Assembly (NCBI GenBank): GCA_965198795.1
Contig: OZ240674.1
Location: 2,480,001-2,544,000, forward strand
From: G965198795 sp965198795
GTDB lineage: Bacteria > Pseudomonadota > Alphaproteobacteria > Rhodospirillales > Casp-alpha2
Direction of reading: 5' to 3'
DNA: 64,000 nt
The notes under the pieces were generated by a model that worked only from the letters and a program-made list of their open reading frames with translations, made no database searches and had not been told where the DNA came from. This document shows, piece by piece, positions 16,632 through 24,797 of the stretch. The stretch's first letter is position 1. Each line of letters begins with the position of its first letter. A program made the translations under genes and the position numbers.

Positions 16632-17795
16632 CTACTCCTTGATGGGAATTTGATCGACGACGCTGAGGCCATAGCCTTCCAGCCCGATGATCGTGCGCTT
16701 CGTATTCGAGATAAGCGTCATCTCGGAAATCCCCAAGTCCCGGAGAATCTGCGCGCCGACACCATAGTCGCGAAGTTGTTCGGCCGGCCCATCACCCAAG
16801 CCCATTTTCGCCTTCACCCGGTCGGAGAGGCGCGTCGGCAACGGTTGGCGCAGCAGGACGAGCACCCCTCTTCCCATCCCGCCCAGCATATCCATTGACC
16901 GGTGGAGCGAGCCCGAATTCGGGCTGGAGGCGTCCAGCAGAACGTCATCCAGCACATTCAAGGCGTGCATTCGAACCGGCACGGGCCCGCCGGTTGTGAT
17001 ATTTCCTTTAATAAGCGCGATATGTTCCGCATAGGCCAGAGTGTTTTCGTAGACGATCATTTGAAATCCGCCGCCGCGCCGGCTTTCGATCTCCGTTTCA
17101 ACGATCCGCTTGACCAACTGGTCATTCCGCAGACGATAGGCGATCAAATCCGTGATCGCGCCCACTTTCAAATCGTGATGCCGGGCGAACGCGATCAAGT
17201 CCGGCATCCGCGCCATGGTGCCGTCCTCGTTCATGATCTCGCAGATCACGCCCGACGGATTCAATCCCGCCATTCGCGCGATATCGACGGCCGCTTCCGT
17301 GTGGCCGGCGCGCACCAGAACGCCCCCATCCCGTGCTTCCAGGGGAAAGACGTGCCCCGGCGTCGCAATATCGTCGGCGCCTTTGGCGGGGTCAATGGCG
17401 ACGGATACGGTACGCGCCCGGTCGGATGCTGAAATCCCAGTGGTCACGCCCTCACGCGCCTCAATAGAGAGCGTGAACGCCGTTTGATGACGCGACGAGT
17501 TCTTCTTCGCCATGGGGGGCAGATCGAGCCGCTCGACACGCTCACCCGTTAACGCCAGGCAAATCAGACCCCGACCGAACTTGGCCATGAAATTGATGGC
17601 GTCGGGTGTGGCCATTTGAGCCGGAATGACAAGATCGCCCTCGTTCTCGCGCTCTTCGTCATCGACAAGGACGAACATCCGGCCGTTCCGGGCGTCATCA
17701 ATGATTGCGTCGATGGACGCCAGGGCGTCCGTATGGCTGTTGAGCGTTTCGGACGGCAAAACCTTAATCCCGCATATCCATGAGGCGCGCAACAT
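16632..17795 (-). CDS. ribB: 3,4-dihydroxy-2-butanone 4-phosphate synthase with degenerate GTP cyclohydrolase II domain (RibBX type)
   Basis: 387 residues in two domains. The N-terminal half is a complete RibB: VDDEERENEGDLVIPAQ, the GVTTGISASDRARTV loop, and HVFPLEARDGGVLVRAGHTEAAVD. The C-terminal half aligns with RibA but the zinc-binding cysteines of GTP cyclohydrolase II are absent; the region reads DDVLLDASSPNSGSLHRSMDML. The domain should therefore lack cyclohydrolase activity, as in the RibBX subtype known from other proteobacteria. A separate ribA is expected elsewhere. The frame starts at 17795, inside ribE by 32 nt; a TTG at 17759 would remove the overlap. Confidence 0.92.
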   Translation of the reverse strand: MLRASWICGIKVLPSETLNSHTDALASIDAIIDDARNGRMFVLVDDEERENEGDLVIPAQMATPDAINFMAKFGRGLICLALTGERVERLDLPPMAKKNSSRHQTAFTLSIEAREGVTTGISASDRARTVSVAIDPAKGADDIATPGHVFPLEARDGGVLVRAGHTEAAVDIARMAGLNPSGVICEIMNEDGTMARMPDLIAFARHHDLKVGAITDLIAYRLRNDQLVKRIVETEIESRRGGGFQMIVYENTLAYAEHIALIKGNITTGGPVPVRMHALNVLDDVLLDASSPNSGSLHRSMDMLGGMGRGVLVLLRQPLPTRLSDRVKAKMGLGDGPAEQLRDYGVGAQILRDLGISEMTLISNTKRTIIGLEGYGLSVVDQIPIKE

Positions 17796-18366
17796 AGCGC
17801 GCCAGCATATCGATTTCCAGATTGACCGGATCGTCCGGTTTCAGCGCGCCCAGCGTGGTGATTTGGCGCGTATGAGGAATGATATTGACCCCAAAGCGGC
17901 AATCATCGACTTCATTCACGGTCAACGAAACGCCGTCGATGGCGATGGATCCCTTGGACGCGATGCAAGGCGCCAGATCACGCGGCGCCTCGAACGCCAG
18001 GCGCCAGGATCCGCCTTCCTCGCGCTCGGACACCAGCCGGCCCGTGCCGTCTACATGGCCGCACATCATATGGCCGCCCAGTTCATCGCCAAGCGACAGC
18101 GCGCGCTCTAGATTGACGGCCGTTCCCACTCGCCAACCGCCCAGCTTGGTTCTGGAAAGCGTCTCGCCCGAGACGTCAAAGGTCATCGCGCCAGCTTCCT
18201 TCGCCACCACCGTCAGGCAACAGCCGGAGCACGCGATGGACGCGCCATGCGCGATGTCCTTGGTGTCGTATGACGTCTCCAACGTGACACGCAGATCGCC
18301 GCCGCTCTCGGCCGCGGGCTCAAGGGCCGAAACACGGCCCACATCCGTGATGATGCCTGTAAACAT
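17764..18366 (-). CDS. ribE: Riboflavin synthase, alpha subunit
   Basis: About 200 residues forming two similar lumazine-binding barrels. The first begins MFTGIITDVG and contains ACSGCCLTVV. The second contains GHVDGTGRLV and DGVSLTVNEVDDCRFGVNIIPHT. It dismutates two lumazines into riboflavin. ATG at 18366 is chosen over the longer frame from 18423 because MFTGII is the universal N-terminus. It lies between ribD and ribB in a co-directional riboflavin gene run. Confidence 0.96.
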   Translation of the reverse strand: MFTGIITDVGRVSALEPAAESGGDLRVTLETSYDTKDIAHGASIACSGCCLTVVAKEAGAMTFDVSGETLSRTKLGGWRVGTAVNLERALSLGDELGGHMMCGHVDGTGRLVSEREEGGSWRLAFEAPRDLAPCIASKGSIAIDGVSLTVNEVDDCRFGVNIIPHTRQITTLGALKPDDPVNLEIDMLARYVARLMDMRD

Positions 18367-18397
18367 CCGTTTTCCGTCAGAGGATAATGCTGGTGCT

Positions 18398-19534
18398 TTA
18401 GGCTGATGTTGGAGCCTTTTCAAGCACCATCAACTGGTCGCCGCCAATCCTCCGGTGTTCCATCACGTGATATCGGCCCGATCGCGCCAAGTCCTCAAGC
18501 CCGAACCCGCCGACGCCCGGCGTGCCGTCTCCCCCGATCACCACTGGCGCCTGGAACCAATAAATTTCATCCACCAGACCCGCCTTGACGAACGACGCGG
18601 TAACGCTTGAGCCGCCCTCGATCATCAGCCTGCCGACGCCTTCCTCGCTTAAGCGCCTGGCGGCGATATCCGCGTTGAACCCGTCGTCTCCGGAGGGAAG
18701 ACGAATGATTTTCACTCCCTTTTTCCGGAAAGGCGCGACGCGCTCGTCCGTGGTTTGATCTGAAACCACCCACCACATCGCCGTTTCTTCCGCGGTCTTC
18801 GCGAGGGTGCTGGTCAACGGCAACCGGGCTCTGCCGTCAAGAACCACGCGGACAGGGGAATGTTCGGTAAGCCCTGGAATTTTGCAGGTCAGAGACGGAT
18901 CGTCGGCCAGGGCTGTTCCGCTTCCCACCAATATGGCGTCGGATCTGGCGCGTAGTCCGTGACCCCATCGCCGGGCCTCCGGGCCTGTGATCCATTTGGA
19001 CTGCCCCGTCCGCGTCGCCGTCATGCCGTCAAGGCTCGACGCCACTTTCAGCGTGATGTGCGGACACCCCCGCTCCAACTTGCTTAGAAACCCCGCGTTC
19101 ACCCGGCGGGCTTCGGCGGCGGACAAGCCGGTGTCCACAATAATCCCCGCATCCCGAAGGGCTTGATTGCCTCGCCCGGAAACGCGCGGGTCCGGGTCTT
19201 CAATCGCAACCACGGCGCGTTTGATCCCAGCTTCAATCAAGGCCTCGGCGCAAGGCGGCGTTTTTCCATGATGAGAACAGGGTTCCAGCGTCACGTAAGC
19301 AGTCGCGCCCTTGGCCAGGCCGCCCGCCCGGCTCAAGGCTTCCGTCTCCGCATGGGGACGTCCGCCAGGTTGCGTCCAGCCGCGTCCCACCACACGTCCC
19401 CCCAGGTCGGGACGGACGAGAACGCAGCCCACGGAGGGGTTGGGCGCGACACGCCCCAGACCGCGCCGGGCCAACCTCAGCGCAATCCCCATGAACGCGT
19501 CGTCACATTCAATCTCCAGGATGGCCGTCCCCAC
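18398..19534 (-). CDS. ribD: Bifunctional riboflavin deaminase-reductase
   Basis: About 378 residues. The N-terminal deaminase has the zinc site H-A-E in GRPHAETEAL and the paired cysteines in LEPCSHHGKTPPCAEALI. The C-terminal reductase has LKVASSLDGMTATRTGQSKWITG and LMIEGGSSVTASFVKAGLVDE. The frame runs to 19651 but deeply overlaps nrdR. GTG at 19534 keeps a short overlap (26 nt) and begins about 14 residues before the conserved DDAFMGIALRLA. The exact start is uncertain. Confidence 0.94.
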   Translation of the reverse strand: MGTAILEIECDDAFMGIALRLARRGLGRVAPNPSVGCVLVRPDLGGRVVGRGWTQPGGRPHAETEALSRAGGLAKGATAYVTLEPCSHHGKTPPCAEALIEAGIKRAVVAIEDPDPRVSGRGNQALRDAGIIVDTGLSAAEARRVNAGFLSKLERGCPHITLKVASSLDGMTATRTGQSKWITGPEARRWGHGLRARSDAILVGSGTALADDPSLTCKIPGLTEHSPVRVVLDGRARLPLTSTLAKTAEETAMWWVVSDQTTDERVAPFRKKGVKIIRLPSGDDGFNADIAARRLSEEGVGRLMIEGGSSVTASFVKAGLVDEIYWFQAPVVIGGDGTPGVGGFGLEDLARSGRYHVMEHRRIGGDQLMVLEKAPTSA

Positions 19535-19976
19535 CCAAACTTTCAATAAATGCCTCGAAGTCTTTGGTTTCTCGGAAGTTTCTATAAACGGACGCGAAGC
19601 GAACGAACGCCACCTGATCAAGGCCGGAGAGGTTTTCCATAACCATTTCACCGATCACCTTGCTCGGAATTTCCGTCTCGCCCAGGGTCTCCAAGCGCCG
19701 CTGAATGGAATTGGCGACCCGCTCGACCCGCTCTTCATCGACGGGGCGTTTGCGGAGCGCGATTTTCAGGGACCGCATTAGTTTGTCCCGGTCGAACGGC
19801 GTCTTTTCACCGCCCTTCTTAACCACGGTCAACTCACGCAACTGCACCCGTTCAAAGGTTGTCCAGCGCGCCCCGCAAGACGGGCAAAACCGGCGGCGGC
19901 GCACAGCCGCATGATCCTCCGTTGGCCGGGAGTCCTTGACCTGACTGTCTTCATTGCCGCAGAACGGACAGCGCAT
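19509..19976 (-). CDS. nrdR: Transcriptional repressor NrdR
   Basis: About 155 residues. It has an N-terminal zinc ribbon (MRCPFCGNEDSQVKDSRP, then RRRFCPSCGARWTTFER) and an ATP-cone domain (VVKKGGEKTPFDRDKLMRSL through VAFVRFASVYRNF). NrdR represses ribonucleotide reductase genes in response to dATP/ATP. ATG at 19976 begins at the universal MRCPFC; GAGGGGAG lies about 6 nt upstream. It stands between glyA and ribD, a standard alphaproteobacterial order. Confidence 0.97.
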   Translation of the reverse strand: MRCPFCGNEDSQVKDSRPTEDHAAVRRRRFCPSCGARWTTFERVQLRELTVVKKGGEKTPFDRDKLMRSLKIALRKRPVDEERVERVANSIQRRLETLGETEIPSKVIGEMVMENLSGLDQVAFVRFASVYRNFRETKDFEAFIESLGGDGHPGD

Positions 19977-20099
19977 CCGTGAACTCCCCTCATGGTTGCT
20001 TGAGAATGATCCGCCGATTTCAGCGGATTCGGGGCAAAAGCGCAACCGGTAGCGTTTCAATGACTACCGATTACGTATATATGTATGTGCTTTGATCGT

Positions 20100-21410
20100 C
20101 TACCGGTAGATTGGAAAACGGCGGCAGAGCGCAACGACTTTGTTCCCGACTGCGGCTTCAACAGCGCCGTTGCCCTCTTCGCCATTGGCCGCCAGACCAT
20201 TCAGCACCTCGGCGATTAAATGGCCGATTTCCCTGAATTCAGCCGCGCCAAGGCCCCGCGTGGTGCCGGCCGGGGTTCCCAAACGGACGCCAGAGGTAAT
20301 CGCCGGTTTTTGCGGGTCGTTCGGAACGCCGTTCTTATTGCAAGTCATATGAGCCCGCTCAAGGCTGGCTTCCGCCGCCTTGCCGGTCAACCCCTTGGCG
20401 CGCAGGTCCACCAACATGAGGTGCGTGTCCGTACCGCCTGACACCATCTGATAACCCTCGTCCGCCAGCGTTTCGGCCAGGACTTTGGCGTTTTCAACCA
20501 CTTTAGCGGCATAATCCTTGAATTCCGGGCGCAACGCCTCGCCGAACGCTGCGGCTTTACCGGCGATGGCGTGCATCAATGGACCGCCTTGCAGGCCGGG
20601 AAAGATCGCCGAGTTGAATTTCTTCGCAAGCGCCTCGTCCTCCGTCATGATAATTCCGCCCCTGGGTCCCCGCAACGTCTTGTGCGTGGTTGACGTCGCC
20701 ACGTGGGCGTGCGGAAACGGGCTTGGGTGGACGCCGGCGGCGACAAGACCGGCGAAGTGCGCCATATCCACATGGAGATAAGCGCCAACCTTGTCGGCGA
20801 TCTCGCGAAACTTGGCGAAATCGATGACCCTTGGATAGGCGGAGCCGCCAGCGATGATCAGCTTTGGTTCATGCTCAAGAGCCAGCGCCTCCACCTGGCC
20901 GTAATCAATAAGGGCGCCGTTTTCCTTGACGCCGTATTGGACCGCATTGAACCATTTGCCGCTCAGGGACGGCGCGGCGCCGTGGGTCAAGTGACCGCCA
21001 GCGTCCAGGGACATCCCCAAAATGGTGTCGCCGGGCGCCAGCAAGGCCAACAGGACGGCGCCGTTGGCCTGTGCGCCGGAATGCGGTTGAACATTCGCAT
21101 AGCCACAGTTGAACAACTTGGTGACGCGTTCGATGGCGAGGGTTTCCGCGACATCGACAAACTCGCATCCCCCGTAATACCGCCGGCCTGAATAGCCTTC
21201 CGCATACTTGTTGGTCAGCACGCTTCCCTGGGCTTCCAGAACGGCGCGGGAAACGATGTTTTCCGAAGCGATCAACTCGATGTTGTGCTGCTGGCGAACC
21301 AACTCGTTTTGAATGGATTTGGCGAGTTCGGGGTCGGTGGACGGCAGCGCGCCGCCGAAGAAGCGGTCCAATTCCGGCGTCGGGTAGAAAGATCGCGGTG
21401 CGTCAGGCAT
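20100..21410 (-). CDS. glyA: Serine hydroxymethyltransferase
   Basis: 436 residues. PLP-Lys motif STTHKTLRGPRGG, the N-terminal LIASENIVSRAVLEAQGS, NKYAEGYSGRRYYGGCE, and HVDMAHFAGLVAAGVHPSPFP in pieces are all intact. It converts serine to glycine, charging tetrahydrofolate with a one-carbon unit. ATG at 21410 is preferred over 21431 because AAGGA lies eight bases upstream. No glycine riboswitch is visible in the 90-nt gap to rpiB. Confidence 0.97.
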   Translation of the reverse strand: MPDAPRSFYPTPELDRFFGGALPSTDPELAKSIQNELVRQQHNIELIASENIVSRAVLEAQGSVLTNKYAEGYSGRRYYGGCEFVDVAETLAIERVTKLFNCGYANVQPHSGAQANGAVLLALLAPGDTILGMSLDAGGHLTHGAAPSLSGKWFNAVQYGVKENGALIDYGQVEALALEHEPKLIIAGGSAYPRVIDFAKFREIADKVGAYLHVDMAHFAGLVAAGVHPSPFPHAHVATSTTHKTLRGPRGGIIMTEDEALAKKFNSAIFPGLQGGPLMHAIAGKAAAFGEALRPEFKDYAAKVVENAKVLAETLADEGYQMVSGGTDTHLMLVDLRAKGLTGKAAEASLERAHMTCNKNGVPNDPQKPAITSGVRLGTPAGTTRGLGAAEFREIGHLIAEVLNGLAANGEEGNGAVEAAVGNKVVALCRRFPIYR

Positions 21411-21522
21411 GATTGCAGTTCCTTGCGTCATAAGTATTTATGCTTTTCCGGCGGTCTCCCCGGCCGCCCGACTCGACCGTCTTTTCAAACGTCGGGATAT
21501 TGTTGACGTACGTCAGAAGGCG

Positions 21523-21963
21523 TCAGGGGGCGGTCAGCTTATCGACACGGCGGGCATGGCGGCCACCCTCGAATTCCGTCTCCAAAAAGGCTGACAGCGC
21601 GTCCTTGGCGACTTCCGTCCCGGTCATCCGCCCTCCAAAGCAGATAACATTGGCGTTGTTGTGCCGCCTCGCGAGACGGGCGCCCAATTGATCGTGCACC
21701 AGGGCCGCGCGAACTTCGGGATGACGGTTTGCGGCGATACTGATCCCGATGCCGCTGCCGCACACCAGGACACCCACTTCAGCCCTTCCATCTCGAATGG
21801 CCTCGGCCATCGCATGACCAAAATCAGGATAGTCCACCGCTTCTTCGGAATTGGCGCCCAAATCCAGAACGGCCACGCCGCGCTCCGCGACGCTGCCGAG
21901 CAGTTCCTGTTTCAGCGCGAAGCCAGCATGGTCGCTGGCAAAAGCAATCGGATGCTGACACAT
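21523..21963 (-). CDS. rpiB: Ribose-5-phosphate isomerase B
   Basis: A 146-residue RpiB. It has IAFASDHAGFALKQEL at the N-terminus, the catalytic Cys68 in VLVCGSGIGISIAANR, and NNANVICFGGRMTG. It interconverts ribose-5-P and ribulose-5-P. It lies directly upstream of glyA with the same orientation, as in many alphaproteobacteria. Confidence 0.96.
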   Translation of the reverse strand: MCQHPIAFASDHAGFALKQELLGSVAERGVAVLDLGANSEEAVDYPDFGHAMAEAIRDGRAEVGVLVCGSGIGISIAANRHPEVRAALVHDQLGARLARRHNNANVICFGGRMTGTEVAKDALSAFLETEFEGGRHARRVDKLTAP

Positions 21964-22384
21964 GGTGACGATGCCTCATGAAATGGCGGAATTTCAAGGA
22001 AACGCGGATGATCGGCGGCTATTCAAATCCAATCATTTTCAGGCGTTAATTAGCACGCCGCGCACACGAATGCCAAGAGCGGCGCCGGCCCCCCACAGGG
22101 TGCGGTTTCCCGTGACTTTGTACGGAACTCGACTACCTCACCGAATGTATCTCTTCATATGAGCCGTTCAAGAACGGAACCGGTAAATTCGGGTTTCGAT
22201 TGTACAAATATCCATGGAAACCCTGGTAATTTCGGTCGCATTGGACTCTTGGTTGTCCAAACAAATTGTCCAAGTATAATAAAATGAATCCAACTCTTGA
22301 AATATCTAAATTTTTATGTATAAACATAAGGTATGTGAGTTTTCAGTTTCTCAACACTAAATAGTAATAGGAAACGCATGGATT
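21964..22384. other. AT-rich divergent regulatory region between rpiB and the MucR-like gene
   Basis: No gene. The right half, from about 22150, is conspicuously AT-rich compared with its surroundings and contains the candidate promoter at 22253-22280. MucR/Ros proteins are known to bind AT-rich promoter DNA and often regulate themselves, so this is a plausible autoregulatory region; that is inference. Confidence 0.5.
22253..22280 (+). promoter_or_regulatory. Candidate promoter of the MucR-like gene
   Basis: TTGTCC (22253-22258), a 16-nt spacer and TATAAT (22275-22280). The octamer TTGTCCAA occurs twice 13 nt apart (22253-22260 and 22266-22273), one copy covering the -35 box and the other in the spacer, which looks like an operator. 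Leader length to the ATG is about 100 nt. Confidence 0.55.
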
Positions 22385-22804
22385 ATGAGTAAGAAAACCC
22401 CGAGTGACGTGTCGCAAGGCGACGTGCTTCGCATGGCGACGGAGATCGTCACGGCTTACGTGTCTCAACATTCCGTTGACCATTTGAACCTGCCTGGCTT
22501 GATCAACCAGGTGGCGGGCGCTCTGTCGGGCCTCGGAAGTGTCGCGGCAAACGCCAACGAAGCTCCTCTAAAGCCAGCGGTTTCTGTGAAAAAATCCATT
22601 ACGCCCAATTATCTTATTTGTCTGGAGGACGGAAAGAAGCTGAAAATGCTGAAACGGCATTTACGTACAGCCTATGAAATGACCCCTGAAGAATATCGGG
22701 CGCGCTGGAACCTGCCGCCGGATTATCCGATGGTCGCCCCCAACTATTCGAAGAAGCGCTCGGAGTTCGCCAAGAAGATCGGCCTTGGCAGAAAAGGAAA
22801 ATAA
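22385..22804 (+). CDS. MucR/Ros-family zinc-finger-type transcriptional regulator
   Basis: A 139-residue member of the Ros/MucR family. The DNA-binding core reads YLICLEDGKKLKMLKRHLRTAY, interrupted by no gaps, then MTPEEYRARWNLPPDYPMVAPNY and SKKRSEFAKKIGLGRK, all characteristic. In zinc-binding members a second His follows in HLRTHY; here it is Ala (HLRTAY), so the site may be zinc-free or use other ligands, as described for some Mesorhizobium homologues. The N-terminal helices probably mediate oligomerisation. These regulators control surface polysaccharide, motility and virulence genes. An IS fragment lies 85 nt downstream. Confidence 0.93.
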   Translation: MSKKTPSDVSQGDVLRMATEIVTAYVSQHSVDHLNLPGLINQVAGALSGLGSVAANANEAPLKPAVSVKKSITPNYLICLEDGKKLKMLKRHLRTAYEMTPEEYRARWNLPPDYPMVAPNYSKKRSEFAKKIGLGRKGK

Positions 22805-22888
22805 AGACACGTCAGCCGTTCCGCTTGCCCGGCGCCTTTAGGCGGTCCAATTCTTATTCTTTTCCGCGTCCGCCATGGCTTTCTTTTT

Positions 22889-23640
22889 AGGTCTGTCCTA
22901 TCTAATGGTTTTTGCTCAGACGGTTACCCGCTTGCATAGTACTTTCAAGAGGTTTCCGGTGGGTCTGCAGTTGAAGCGCCGTTCGCGCGCCTTGAGATAG
23001 AGATGGAAGCGCTGGCGCGGGACGCCGTTAAAGCGCCGGAGATGGCGCTTCGCCTGGTTCCAGAAGTGCCCGATGCCGGTGATGTGGTTCCGATCGTCTG
23101 CAAAGGCCCCGGAGTGGTTGACGCGGACATGATGGAACGCCGGCGCGTCCAGCGCATCGCAGGCGTGGAAGCTTTTGGAATAGACGACGCTGTCAGGTTT
23201 GATCTTCTCCCGGATGATCGGAAAAAGCGTTGCCGGCTGGGCGTTTGGGATAACTGCGGTGTGAACCTCGCCGCCCCGCTTGAGGCGCCCAAACACCGGA
23301 ACCTCGCCGCGCGCTCCGCGTCCGCGCTTGCCTTTTCTGACGCCGCCGAAGCGGCTCTCGTCCATTTCCACCCCGGCCCCGCCAAATGTCAGTGTTGGTG
23401 TCACGTGACACCAGAAGCGGCTCTCGTCCACTTCCACCCCGGCCCCGCCAGCTGGCGGCTCGGGCGCCGCTGCGTCAATCCGCCCGGCAATGAGCTCCCG
23501 CAGCTTGTGGAGGCACAACGCCGCCGTACGCCGGTTCACGCCCGTCAAAGCGGCCGCTGAGCGCGCCGCCCAGCCGCCAACAAAATACTCGATCAATTCA
23601 ATCTGGATACTGTCAGGAAGGCGGCTTCCAGGGAGGCGGT
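22889..23640 (-). mobile_element. IS1595-family element, copy 2, 5'-truncated
   Basis: Its right end GGTCTGTCCTATCTA (from 22890) matches the right end of copy 1. Similarity ends abruptly at 23640, inside the transposase N-terminus, so the left inverted repeat and start codon are missing. The sequence beyond the break belongs to an IS5-type transposase remnant. Without a left end this copy cannot move. Confidence 0.85.
22916..23640 (-). pseudogene. IS1595-type transposase remnant
   Basis: Nearly identical to the transposase at 10971-11717 from the RLPGSRLPDS segment to the C-terminus VLCKRVTV, including the duplicated VEVDESRF block and palindromic spacer. It lacks the native start. Differences from copy 1 include LCLHK for LCFHK, ACDAL for AYDAL, and GIGHFWNQ for GVETFWNQ. 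The last change removes the third catalytic acid as well as the already missing second Asp. The frame is fused by chance to antisense IS5 sequence up to 23764. Confidence 0.88.
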
Positions 23641-23943
23641 CTGGCGGCGCGGCCCATGACGCCGATTGGACCGGGGAGATCATCGAAGCCCGGGGCGCGG
23701 CGGCGAACGTCCCCGGCAAGGCGAACCGGACGTATCGCCATTGCTTTTTTAGGACGCTTTGCAAAGAACGCGATCATGCCGAGCGCTTCTTCAACAAGAT
23801 CAAATGCTTCCGGCGCATCGCCGCGCGCTTCGAAAAACACGCCGGCGCCTTATCCCGCCATGATGCCTTATCCCGCCATGATCAAGCCGACCGCCGTTCG
23901 AATATGGTTACGCGTTAACGAGGCCATGAGCGAGCATACATAG
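23641..23943 (+). pseudogene. IS5-family transposase, C-terminal remnant with frameshift
   Basis: The plus strand encodes AAHDADWTGEIIEARGAAANVP, then CKERDHAERFFNKIKCFRRIAARFEKHAGAL, the C-terminal part of IS5 transposases, with the last catalytic Glu in ERFFNKIK. The frame is then lost; in another frame the remaining end AMIKPTAVRIWLRVNEA continues to TAG at 23941-23943. A frameshift lies near 23847-23870. The N-terminal two thirds are missing and IS1595 copy 2 abuts its left side. Confidence 0.82.
23847..23882 (+). repeat. 18-nt perfect tandem duplication in the IS5 remnant
   Basis: GCCTTATCCCGCCATGAT occurs twice head to tail at 23847-23864 and 23865-23882. Because 18 is a multiple of three it adds six codons and does not itself cause the nearby frameshift. 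Confidence 0.9.
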
Positions 23944-24378
23944 GCCATAGAATATGGCGGCAAGACAGGCGCCTATGTCTTGTTATATTTTCTGATCAAC
24001 GAAGTTTATGGCTTTTCAGCGGATGGCTTGGGCGCCGTCAGGTATCCAACCATGTCATTTGGATTGCGATAGCATTATTTCGGGCTAGTTTTGCGCGTAT
24101 GATGGTAAGAGAGCGTTGTATGACGGTTAAATCGGGGGCTCGGCGGAACTCTGCTTCCGGTCAAGACCGGTTCGGTTGACGCACGCTTGAGACAGCTGGG
24201 CCCACGGACCGGCGCGTGATCTTCCAGTCCAGTAAATCCAGCCGCCGTCACATCGCGATCAAAAGGCGCGCGCGTTCAGATGGATGTGACACGCTTTGGC
24301 GGGAGCGGGAGCGCGGCCCCGTTTTATCATTCTCTTATCATCCTCCGGTCTTGATTTTGTTATTCCCGCGCTCTTACT

Positions 24379-24408
24379 CCGCTCTTCCCGCCTTCGCGGG
24401 AAGAGCGG
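24379..24408. repeat. Perfect 13-bp hairpin, REP-like
   Basis: CCGCTCTTCCCGC pairs with GCGGGAAGAGCGG around the loop CTTC. No T-run follows on either strand, so a terminator is unlikely. The core CCCGCCTTCGCGGG resembles the palindromic elements at 35431-35529 and 63751-63826. Confidence 0.75.
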
Positions 24409-24452
24409 CTTGGCGCCAAGCGAGGCCGTCATGCAAATCCCCCTGGCGGCGC

Positions 24453-24534
24453 GGCGCGGCCCATGACGCCGATGGCCAGTGTTCCGAACGTCCTCTCCAG
24501 GGCCGTGCCGGAGTCTCACAGCGCCTGAGTCATT
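24453..24534 (-). repeat. Dispersed repeat, copy 1, with adjoining IS5-like 21-mer
   Basis: The reverse complement of 24469-24534 aligns without large gaps to 26322-26388. Shared stretches include AATGACTCAGGCG, ACTCCGG, GGAGAGG and GAACAC, and the two ends are the best conserved. It is directly joined to a 21-nt segment (24453-24473) also found at the start of the IS5 remnant at 23646. Confidence 0.65.
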
Positions 24535-24627
24535 ATCAAGGGGAAAGCGGTCCTTGGAAACCCCGGCGACTTTGTTTGCGGTCCCGAAACCGTCTCCCAC
24601 TCTTTCTGATCCGGCTCGACTTGTTCC

Positions 24628-24786
24628 GTGAAAAGCTTATTTCCATCAATATTTTATGAATATCCAAAATCTCTCTGCGGCGATTATTTTTCCGAGATCG
24701 CCAGGGCGGCGCCCGCCGTTTACTACGATGCGGTCAGGAAAGCGATTGATATTTTATCGGACGCCCACAGGCGCCGCAATTTTTAA
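24628..24786 (+). pseudogene. Possible coding remnant (52 codons)
   Basis: A frame from GTG 24628 to TAA 24784-24786 has protein-like composition: SLFPSIFYEYPKSLCGDYF, then EIARAAPAVYYDAVRKAIDIL. It has no convincing ribosome-binding site and a stop codon precedes it closely, so it may be the 3' end of a lost gene. No family was recognised. It is convergent with the glycosyltransferase gene. Confidence 0.25.
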
Positions 24787-24797
24787 GCCATGCGGCC

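Larger units (their letters stand above)
23944..24797. other. Decayed accessory stretch between IS remnants and a glycosyltransferase
   Basis: No intact gene. It holds a strong hairpin (24379-24408), a 12-nt palindrome CTTGGCGCCAAG (24409-24420), a second copy of a 21-nt IS5-like segment (24453-24473, also at 23646-23666), one arm of a dispersed repeat (24469-24534) and a possible short coding remnant (24628-24786). Confidence 0.6.

Noticed and set aside
19535..19976. FMN riboswitch sought upstream of the riboflavin genes
   Set aside because: ribD begins inside or directly after nrdR, leaving no room for the conserved RFN element, and none of its motifs were seen.
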